Of a DNA stretch of 5,690 nucleotides, positions 1-5,690 are shown piece after piece. Source of the stretch: UBA7692 sp033578915 (GTDB lineage: Bacteria > Bacteroidota > Bacteroidia > Chitinophagales > LD1); NCBI GenBank assembly GCA_033578915.1, contig JAVQWQ010000141.1, positions 1 through 5,690 of the forward strand. Direction: 5' to 3'. A program made the translations under genes and the position numbers. The notes under the pieces are model-generated. The model worked only from the letters and a program-made list of their open reading frames with translations, ran no database searches and was not told where the DNA came from. The first letter of the stretch is position 1. The number at the start of each line of letters is the position of its first letter.

Positions 1-527
1 ATGGTTTTGAAGCAGGGCAAAAATACAACGGACCTGTTACCAAAACCGGATATCAAATTCTGGCTAATACCGGGGTAAACTTCAACATTCGTGCGCGCTC
101 CGGTACTCCATTTACATCGCAGGCAAATGTTACTCCGGATGGATTGAACCAAGAGCCAAAAAGGCTTTCTCAAGGCTCTATCAATGGTTCACGAATGCCA
201 TGGAATTACAGAGTAGATTTCAGGATGTATAAAGGTTTTGACATTACAATAAATAAAAGTAAAGACAAAGAATTGCAACGCACTCTGAATTTCTTGATAT
301 ACCTGCAAATACAAAATCTACTCAATACAGCCAATGTTATTAATGTGTACAGATACACAGGAAATCCAAACGATGATGGTTACCTTAGCTCGGCTGTAAG
401 TGATGGCGCTAAGAATGTAGCGTATAATCCTCAATCTTATATTGATTTATACAGAGCTTTTATCGAAAGGCCTGAAAACTTTAGTCTTCCACGAAGAATA
501 TTTCTTGGATTACAATTTAATTTCTAA
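1..527 (+). CDS. TonB-dependent outer-membrane receptor, C-terminal part (5' end outside window)
   Basis: This is the last 174 complete codons of a gene that is open to the left edge (first full codon at base 3, stop TAA at 525-527). A TTG at 144 could be mistaken for a start, but the frame stays open upstream of it and the protein reads continuously, so it is an internal Leu codon. The translation looks like the closing strands of an outer-membrane beta-barrel: alternating polar and hydrophobic stretches, a segment RVDFRMYKGFDI, a strand IYLQIQNLLNTANVINVY, the loop YTGNPNDDGYLSS, and a final strand PRRIFLGLQFNF ending in Phe, the usual terminal residue recognised by the BAM machinery. This ending is typical of Bacteroidota TonB-dependent receptors of the type that carry an N-terminal carboxypeptidase-regulatory-like domain; plug and N-terminal domains lie outside the window. 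Such receptors use TonB/ExbBD energy to move substrates across the outer membrane. The substrate cannot be told. It is probably co-transcribed with the next gene, 19 bases downstream. Confidence 0.88.
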   Translation, partial: GFEAGQKYNGPVTKTGYQILANTGVNFNIRARSGTPFTSQANVTPDGLNQEPKRLSQGSINGSRMPWNYRVDFRMYKGFDITINKSKDKELQRTLNFLIYLQIQNLLNTANVINVYRYTGNPNDDGYLSSAVSDGAKNVAYNPQSYIDLYRAFIERPENFSLPRRIFLGLQFNF

Positions 528-546
528 TCACATAAATGTTTGAGCT
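528..546 (+). other. 19-base intergenic gap, no promoter or terminator
   Basis: The gap between the receptor stop and the next ATG is too short for a terminator hairpin plus a promoter, which supports one transcript. It contains no purine-rich Shine-Dalgarno sequence; the bases before the ATG read TTTGAGCT. A-rich or unstructured leaders without Shine-Dalgarno are normal in Bacteroidota, so this does not argue against the start at 547. Confidence 0.6.
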
Positions 547-606
547 ATGAAAAAATTTGTTTTCGTGTTTTTCTTGGTTGGAATGGCAGGAGTGTCAGTA
601 CTTGCT
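547..606 (+). other. Sec signal peptide of the large T9SS cargo
   Basis: Residues 1-20 show the three classical parts: two Lys after Met, a hydrophobic core FVFVFFLVGMAGV, and a small-residue end VLA followed by His-Val. There is no lipobox Cys, so signal peptidase I processing is expected and the protein would be released soluble into the periplasm, as T9SS cargo is. The exact cleavage position is by eye. Confidence 0.88.
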
Positions 607-3600
607 CACGTTGATGTTAATCTTAAAAGAAATAAAGATAAGTTTCTGAACAAAACAGATAAGTTTTATAAAACCGAAGCAGGCGACTGTGCCAGTCCGG
701 TATCGCAATTTGACATGGATATTAATAATGTTCGTTGCCGCTTGCTTAATGGTGGCGATATGTGGTGGGATTTCCAGGTGGCACGTTATGAAGTGCCCAA
801 AGCTACCCCGTTTAATAAATCCACATCATTAAATTTACTTTTTGCCGGTGCTATATGGATTTCTGGTATTGATGACGGAAATAACCTGAAAGTTGCGGCA
901 CAGCGTTACAGGCAAGGAGATGACTACTGGCCTGGCCCGCTGGATGACAATGCTCAAACCAATAAAAAAATTTGTACCAAATGGGACAGACACTTTAGTG
1001 TTTTAGGAGTTAACATAGAAAAAGTAGTTCAGGCTTTTGAAAAAAACAACGGGCAGCCTCTGCCACCTTCTTTTATACCAAATGATGTGTTGCGCTGGCC
1101 GGGAAAAGGCAACAAGGTGCTTCAGGCAGAAGGATTCGACATGAACCATATTTTAGCCCCTTTTCGCGATGCTGATGGCGATGGCATTTATGACCCAACA
1201 AAAGGTGATTACCCAACTATTTATCCTAGTGCGTTTCCTGCTCCTGACACTTTGGGTGCATACGGCGACCAAATGGTGTTTTGGGTCATGAACGATAACG
1301 GAAATATACACACTGAGTCTAATGGTGCGGCTATTGGAGTACAAATCAATACATTGGCATTTGCCTTTAAAACCACTGATGAGATAAACAATATGACTTT
1401 CTATCGCTACAATATCATTAACAAAACCTCTCTCCCACTTCGCCAAACCTATATTTCTCAATGGAGCGACCCGGATTTGGGCAACGCTGCTGATGATTAC
1501 GTAGGTTGCGATGTTTCCCGAAGGTTGGCATTTGTTTATAATGGGGACAACAGAGATGAGGCAGCTAATGGTGTTGGCGGCTACGGCACTCAACTTCCCA
1601 TGGGAGGTATCGTGTTTTTTGAAGGGCCGAAAGATGCAAGCGGCAAAGAATTAGGCCTCACCAGCTTTGTTTATTTTAATAACCAAAATTCAGGTGCACA
1701 ACGCGACCCCTCATCGGCAGTAGAATATCGAAACTACATGACCTCCCGTTGGCTCGATGGGCGACCCTTTACGGAAGGAAGGGATGGCTATGGCGGTTCT
1801 ATCCCTACCAATTACTGCTTTCCAGGAGACCCCTCTGATCCAACTCAATGGAGTGAATGTAGTGTTCCCACTACCCCTGGCGACAGAAGAATGGTTCAAA
1901 CATCAGGGCCATTCCTGCTGACGCCTGGCGCCATCCAGGATGTTACAATTGGTGTGGTATTTGTTCGTCCTCCGGGAAATGGAGTTGGACTTTGCCCCTC
2001 TCTTAACTTTATTCGCCCTGCTGCAGACAAAGCTCAAGGGCTTTTCAACCAAAAATTCAGGATTACCAATGGCCCTGATGCTCCTACCTTAGAAATAAGA
2101 GAACTAGACCAGGAAGTTATAATAAATCTGGTGAATTTGCCCGGAAGCAACAATTTTGGACTAGGATATAAAGAAGTGATACCTACCGCCAGTGTCTTGT
2201 ATCCAGGCGATACCAGTGACAGGGTTAAGTATGTTTTCCAAGGTTACAAATTATATCAGGTGAGAGATTCAAGAGTATCTGCTACCGATTTGGATGACCC
2301 TGATAAAGCAAGACTAATAGCACAGGTAGACATAAAAGATGGAGTTGGTAGAATAGTAAACTTTGTTTTTGACCAAACCCTTAATCTATATATACCTGTT
2401 GAAAAAGTGACGCCGGGAGAAAACACCGACAAAGGAATTATATCCTCTTACCGCATTACCACAGACCGTTTTGCACAATCAGTTGATCAAAACAGATTAG
2501 TAAATCATAAAACTTACTACTACACGGCAATAGCCTATGCTTACAATAATTTTGCACCCTTTGACCCTAACAGACCAGACTCTACACAACCACAACCTTA
2601 TCTTGCAGGTCGTAAAAATTTTAAAATATATTCTGCTATACCTCATAAACCAGAGGTTGGCGGTGGTGGAACCGTTGTAAATTCAAAATATGGGCAAGGT
2701 GTTGAGGTAAAAAGAATTGAAGGCGCCGGAAACGGTGGAAGTATAATTAACCTTACCAAAGAAACAGAAGACCAGATTCTAAAATCTCCTCTACATTATG
2801 CAGATACTCTAAAATACGAAAAAGGTGCTGACCCTATCAGATTTAAGGTGGTTGACCCTATGGCCCTAATCGAAGCTGACTGGGAATTGCGCTTCAAAAT
2901 AGCAACTGATTCAACAGCTTCGTTTACAAACATTTTAGACAATCAGGGAAATATTATTGGCCAGGACACAGCCGCCTTCGTGGACACTGTTATTGCATGG
3001 GAACTCGTGAGATTTGGCAATAATGGAAATATTGAAGAGGTTATTCCAGGCGAAAATCCTGTTTACTCTAAGCGCAAACGAATTGACTTCGATAACGGCA
3101 CAAGAAATTTATCATTTGACGTTAGACTTCCAAGGCCTATCGAACAATTTATTTATGGAAATATTGGAAACGACAGAGTGTTTTATGGTTTTTCAGTTAC
3201 CATTGGAAATCCTGTTGCGGTTTATAAAAACCTTTCCAACGGAAAAGATATATACGATTTCCTTACGAGTGAAATCATTTATACCGACTCTATTACACCT
3301 TGGTTGCGTTTTTTAGTAGATAACGGAGAAAACACAGTAACCAACTGGATACGTTCTGGTTCCATTCCCGTAGATGAAACACTGGCGTGGGAGCCAAATA
3401 CGTATCGAACAGGCATTTATGATACTGCCTACACAGATAAAGACAATCGCTTTGCTAATATAGCGGGAGGGCGCTGGGCTCCCTATTGTCTCACATCTAA
3501 CTTTTCTCAGGAAAATAATGTGGGAACCTGTACGAATTTTATAAGTGGCAATCAAACAGGCCCTCGTTTTGTTAGCGGGCCTGCATTTAAATGGAGAAAC

Positions 3601-4845
3601 TATCAAAACTCTATTACCTATTCTGGACAACAAAACCAATGCAACAATGCCAACAGGCTAAATCCCAACCCTCAGAATAATCTTGAAGAATTGCTAAGTG
3701 TGGATATAGTAATTACGCCAGATACATCTAAATGGAGCCGCTGTGTGGTTTTTGAAACGGGTGAAGAGGCTGGCCTTAATAAGGGAGCAGAGTTGGCCCC
3801 TAACGGCAAAGCTCCTCGTAAGGGACAAATAAGAAGAGCTTTCTCCCGAAACAAAGATGGTTCTATTGCCTTCGACTTCAACAATGATGGGGCCTTTGTA
3901 GAAGATACAGGCCGGTCTTGGTTCCCAGGTTATGCTATCAATGTAGAAACCGGAGAGCGGTTAAATATTGCTTTTGGAGAGGCCTCTAATGATGACGAAA
4001 ACAACGGAAGTGATATGTTGTGGAATCCGACCTCCCGTGTTCTGTCTCCGATAAACTCCGGTGGCCCTGTGCCTAACGAGCCGTTTTTTGGCGGTAAACA
4101 CTTTATTTATGTTATGAATTCCCGCTATGATGAAGGCCGTGAGGCTCAACAACTTTTGCTTACCTATTACAACGTTCCTTCAACCACTGCGCTTCTCAAT
4201 CCGGCAATACAAGCCTTGCATCGTCAGATTATCTATACGAGCATACCTTTCCTTAGAGAAGGCGCTTCGTTTAAGCAAAATGGTTCTGTAAAAAATGTGC
4301 CTCCGGATGAAATAAGAATCAGAATTAGAGTAGAAAAACCATTCTTCCCGTTCCTCACGTCTGCTTCTTCAAACCCGGATTTGCCATTGTGCCGTTATCA
4401 GTTTTCTACCAAAGGATTAGCTGCAAAACGCGAACAAACAACAGTTGCCAAAAATGCTCTTGACCTGATAAGAATAGTTCCTAACCCTTATCTAGCCTAC
4501 TCTCAATATGAAATAAGCCAATTCGATAACAGGATAAAAATCATCAATCTTCCGAATAAATGTATAGTTAGTATTTTCTCCCTTGATGGTACGCTTATTC
4601 GCCGATTCACCAGGTCGGTTGATGTAGATCCCGCAACACAGAAAAAAATTGATATTAGCGATGGGGCTGCTCTCACCGATGGAGAGCTCAATCTCGACAG
4701 CTCACTCGATTGGGATTTAAGAAATGACAAGGGCACTCCTGTAAGCAGCGGTGTGTATCTTGTACATATTAAAGCGGATGGCCTTGGCGAGCGAACTCAA
4801 AAAGTTTTCATTGGAGTGCGTCCGCCTGATATTTCAAACTTTTAG
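547..4845 (+). CDS. Very large exported protein with T9SS type A C-terminal sorting domain, function unknown
   Basis: A 1432-residue surface or secreted protein. The ATG at 547 is chosen because it opens directly onto a Sec signal peptide: Lys-Lys, then a hydrophobic core, with likely cleavage after VLA at residue 20. Blocks along the protein: residues 62-133 (LLNGGDMWWD, YEVPK, AGAIWISGIDDG, WPGPLD); an Asp-rich DADGDGIYDPTKGDYP at 208-223, resembling calcium-binding DxDxDG loops; 283-337 (MTFYRY, DPDLGNAADDYVGCD); 509-674, which looks fibronectin-III-like with long insertions (GPDAP start, FQGYKLYQ at 564-571, TYYYTAIAYAY at 656-666); a Gly-rich hinge at 705-708; a block at 1122-1162 (GRSWFPGYAINVETGERLNI, then DMLWNPT); and a T9SS type A domain from about 1310 to the end. 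I recall similar blocks in giant uncharacterised T9SS proteins of Bacteroidota, but know no function. No protease or glycosidase active-site motif is apparent. Thirteen cysteines are present. It could be an adhesin, a receptor accessory or a structural surface protein. Confidence 0.9.
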   Translation: MKKFVFVFFLVGMAGVSVLAHVDVNLKRNKDKFLNKTDKFYKTEAGDCASPVSQFDMDINNVRCRLLNGGDMWWDFQVARYEVPKATPFNKSTSLNLLFAGAIWISGIDDGNNLKVAAQRYRQGDDYWPGPLDDNAQTNKKICTKWDRHFSVLGVNIEKVVQAFEKNNGQPLPPSFIPNDVLRWPGKGNKVLQAEGFDMNHILAPFRDADGDGIYDPTKGDYPTIYPSAFPAPDTLGAYGDQMVFWVMNDNGNIHTESNGAAIGVQINTLAFAFKTTDEINNMTFYRYNIINKTSLPLRQTYISQWSDPDLGNAADDYVGCDVSRRLAFVYNGDNRDEAANGVGGYGTQLPMGGIVFFEGPKDASGKELGLTSFVYFNNQNSGAQRDPSSAVEYRNYMTSRWLDGRPFTEGRDGYGGSIPTNYCFPGDPSDPTQWSECSVPTTPGDRRMVQTSGPFLLTPGAIQDVTIGVVFVRPPGNGVGLCPSLNFIRPAADKAQGLFNQKFRITNGPDAPTLEIRELDQEVIINLVNLPGSNNFGLGYKEVIPTASVLYPGDTSDRVKYVFQGYKLYQVRDSRVSATDLDDPDKARLIAQVDIKDGVGRIVNFVFDQTLNLYIPVEKVTPGENTDKGIISSYRITTDRFAQSVDQNRLVNHKTYYYTAIAYAYNNFAPFDPNRPDSTQPQPYLAGRKNFKIYSAIPHKPEVGGGGTVVNSKYGQGVEVKRIEGAGNGGSIINLTKETEDQILKSPLHYADTLKYEKGADPIRFKVVDPMALIEADWELRFKIATDSTASFTNILDNQGNIIGQDTAAFVDTVIAWELVRFGNNGNIEEVIPGENPVYSKRKRIDFDNGTRNLSFDVRLPRPIEQFIYGNIGNDRVFYGFSVTIGNPVAVYKNLSNGKDIYDFLTSEIIYTDSITPWLRFLVDNGENTVTNWIRSGSIPVDETLAWEPNTYRTGIYDTAYTDKDNRFANIAGGRWAPYCLTSNFSQENNVGTCTNFISGNQTGPRFVSGPAFKWRNYQNSITYSGQQNQCNNANRLNPNPQNNLEELLSVDIVITPDTSKWSRCVVFETGEEAGLNKGAELAPNGKAPRKGQIRRAFSRNKDGSIAFDFNNDGAFVEDTGRSWFPGYAINVETGERLNIAFGEASNDDENNGSDMLWNPTSRVLSPINSGGPVPNEPFFGGKHFIYVMNSRYDEGREAQQLLLTYYNVPSTTALLNPAIQALHRQIIYTSIPFLREGASFKQNGSVKNVPPDEIRIRIRVEKPFFPFLTSASSNPDLPLCRYQFSTKGLAAKREQTTVAKNALDLIRIVPNPYLAYSQYEISQFDNRIKIINLPNKCIVSIFSLDGTLIRRFTRSVDVDPATQKKIDISDGAALTDGELNLDSSLDWDLRNDKGTPVSSGVYLVHIKADGLGERTQKVFIGVRPPDISNF
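4474..4842 (+). other. T9SS type A C-terminal sorting domain (residues ~1310-1432)
   Basis: The end of the large protein has the sequence hallmarks of a type A T9SS sorting domain with a FlgD-like Ig fold: IVPNPY at 1310-1315, IKIINLP at 1330-1336, CIVSIFSLDGTLIRRF at 1339-1354, WDLRNDKGTPVSSGVYLVHI at 1389-1408, and the last strand QKVFIGVR at 1418-1425. In known T9SS cargo this domain is recognised by the translocon and PorV, then removed by the PorU sortase, usually with attachment of A-LPS or a similar lipid anchor. Unlike the compact versions, it carries a long Asp-rich loop between the RRF strand and WDL (about 1357-1388). The tail after the last strand, PPDISNF, is a little longer than in minimal domains; I recall such tails in this family. 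Confidence 0.87.
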
Positions 4846-4887
4846 AACGTCATAAAAATCTTGTAACGTTAAATTTTAATTTCAGGA
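4846..4887 (+). other. 42-base intergenic gap before the PorV-like gene
   Basis: A short AT-rich gap. It contains a direct repeat AACGT (4846-4850 and 4866-4870) and a perfect 8-base palindrome TAACGTTA (4864-4871). No GC-rich hairpin followed by a T-run is seen, so there is no intrinsic terminator, and no good match to the Bacteroidota promoter pair TTTG / TAnnTTTG. Read-through from the large gene is the simplest reading. An in-frame TAA at 4870-4872 limits how far the downstream gene could extend to the left. Confidence 0.55.
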
Positions 4888-5690
4888 ATGAGAAAATTAT
4901 CAACAGTCTGTTTTATCTTATTTTTCACTAACCTGTTTGCAGGTAACCCCGATCGTAGAGGTGAAAGTGGAGCAGCTGAGCTTATAATGAATGGATGGGC
5001 ACGCTCTACCGGTATGTGGGGAATGAATAGCGCACGCGTAAGAGGTATGGAAGCCGAACGCATCAACCCGGCAGGGTTGGCATTTATTCGGGGAACTGAT
5101 TTCCAATTTGCATATACGTTATGGATGCAGGGTTCCGGGCTAGGTGTTATCCATGCAGGTATTGGCCAGCAGGTAAAACAAAATGTTTTGGCTGTTAGTA
5201 TTCAGGCTTTGAATTTTGGTCAGATTATTCGCACTACCGTAGAAAACCCTCAAGGCGGTATCGGAACCTACAGTCCACGGTTTGTCAATATCGGCGTCAG
5301 TTACGCGCGGGTATTTAACCGAAGTATATATGGCGCTATAACAGCCAGATTAATTAATGAAGGTATTGAGAATATAAATGCATTTGGCCTCTCCCTTGAC
5401 GCAGGATTGATGTATGTTACTGGTAAAAAGAAAAACATTCACTTCGGCGTAGCATTGCGTAATGTGGGTACACCTATGACTTTTCGAGGTGATGGTTTCT
5501 CCTTTCTTGGAAATGCAGAAAGCGGAAATTATCAACTGGCATTTGACAGAAAATCGCAGAAATTTGATTTGCCTACTCAGCTAAACATCGGCGCAGCATA
5601 TGACCTTTTGCTCGGCCCTGTTGATGAGCTTACTCCAGGGGAAGAAACACAGAGCTATCGTGATACTATTGCCGGAAACTTCACCTCTAA
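4888..5690 (+). CDS. PorV/PorQ-family outer-membrane protein, 3' end outside window
   Basis: An open frame from ATG 4888 to the right edge gives 267 complete codons and two extra bases without a stop. The start is supported by a signal peptide directly after it (MRKLSTVCFILFFTNLFA, likely cut after residue 18) and by an in-frame stop at 4870. The mature N-terminus has the pattern of the PorV/PorQ family: SGAAELIMNGWARSTGMWGM at 27-46, then RVRGMEAERINPAGLA at 50-65, matching the family's xNPAGLA signature. After it come amphipathic strands with Gly-Tyr/Phe turns typical of a FadL-like 14-stranded barrel (YSPRFVNIGVSYARVF, IYGAITARLI, HFGVALRNVGTPM). PorV relatives are commonly near 350-400 residues, so perhaps a quarter to a third is missing. 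PorV itself shuttles T9SS cargo from the SprA translocon to the PorU attachment complex. Being 42 bases after a T9SS cargo gene suggests a partner role for that cargo (inference). Whether this is the main PorV or a paralogue cannot be decided here; the neighbourhood favours a paralogue. Confidence 0.85.
   Translation, partial: MRKLSTVCFILFFTNLFAGNPDRRGESGAAELIMNGWARSTGMWGMNSARVRGMEAERINPAGLAFIRGTDFQFAYTLWMQGSGLGVIHAGIGQQVKQNVLAVSIQALNFGQIIRTTVENPQGGIGTYSPRFVNIGVSYARVFNRSIYGAITARLINEGIENINAFGLSLDAGLMYVTGKKKNIHFGVALRNVGTPMTFRGDGFSFLGNAESGNYQLAFDRKSQKFDLPTQLNIGAAYDLLLGPVDELTPGEETQSYRDTIAGNFTS

Noticed and set aside
1..78. ATG at base 1 opening a short frame on the plus strand
   Set aside because: It stops at TAA 76-78 and lies in a different frame from the TonB receptor, whose barrel-like translation is continuous from base 3.
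144..527. A separate 127-residue gene starting at TTG 144
   Set aside because: The frame is open to the left edge and the residues before 144 continue the same beta-barrel pattern, so this is an internal Leu codon of the receptor.
534..543. TAAATGTTTG as a possible Bacteroidota -7 element for the large gene
   Set aside because: The consensus is TA, two bases, TTTG; here four bases separate TA from TTTG, and it would leave almost no leader before the ATG at 547.
1153..1593. A 146-codon minus-strand open frame inside the large gene
   Set aside because: It lies fully antisense to a strongly supported coding region, has no recognisable domain, and its composition is what a reverse-frame shadow gives.
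3014..3316. A 100-codon plus-strand frame within the large gene
   Set aside because: Out-of-frame overlap with a continuous coding sequence; no signal peptide or domain.
3313..3639. A 108-codon minus-strand open frame inside the large gene
   Set aside because: Antisense shadow without recognisable features; the plus-strand reading here continues the large protein without a break.
4846..4887. An intrinsic terminator after the large gene
   Set aside because: No GC-rich stem with a following T-run; the only palindrome is 8 bases and AT-rich.
4884..4887. AGGA before ATG 4888 as a Shine-Dalgarno site
   Set aside because: It abuts the start codon with no spacer, too close for normal ribosome pairing; the start is instead supported by the signal peptide.

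Overview
The window reads as a compact, all-forward-strand block from a member of the phylum Bacteroidota. Three things point there: the C-terminal end of a TonB-dependent outer-membrane receptor, a very large secreted protein with a type IX secretion system (T9SS) type A sorting domain, and a PorV/PorQ-family outer-membrane barrel. Start codons without a clear Shine-Dalgarno sequence also fit. The class or genus cannot be told from the sequence alone.

Layout: bases 1-527 are the last 174 complete codons of a TonB-dependent receptor whose start lies to the left of the window. After 19 bases comes a complete 1432-codon gene (547-4845) for an exported protein with a Sec signal peptide, several conserved-looking blocks, a fibronectin-III-like middle and a T9SS C-terminal domain. 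After 42 more bases a PorV/PorQ-family gene starts at 4888 and runs off the right edge with 267 complete codons present. Coding density is nearly complete. No RNA gene, mobile element, CRISPR array, long repeat or clear terminator was seen.

How the genes may work together (inference): the large protein would cross the inner membrane by Sec, then the outer membrane by T9SS, which recognises its C-terminal domain. PorV is the known T9SS shuttle that collects C-terminal-domain cargo at the translocon and carries it to the attachment complex. A PorV-like protein encoded directly after a cargo gene is therefore a good candidate for a dedicated partner. The TonB-dependent receptor upstream may form a surface complex with the large protein or take up what it binds. 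The order receptor - giant T9SS cargo - PorV-like protein resembles sets I recall from Bacteroidota genomes, where the central protein has no assigned function. It is the most interesting thing in the window, although each component family is known.
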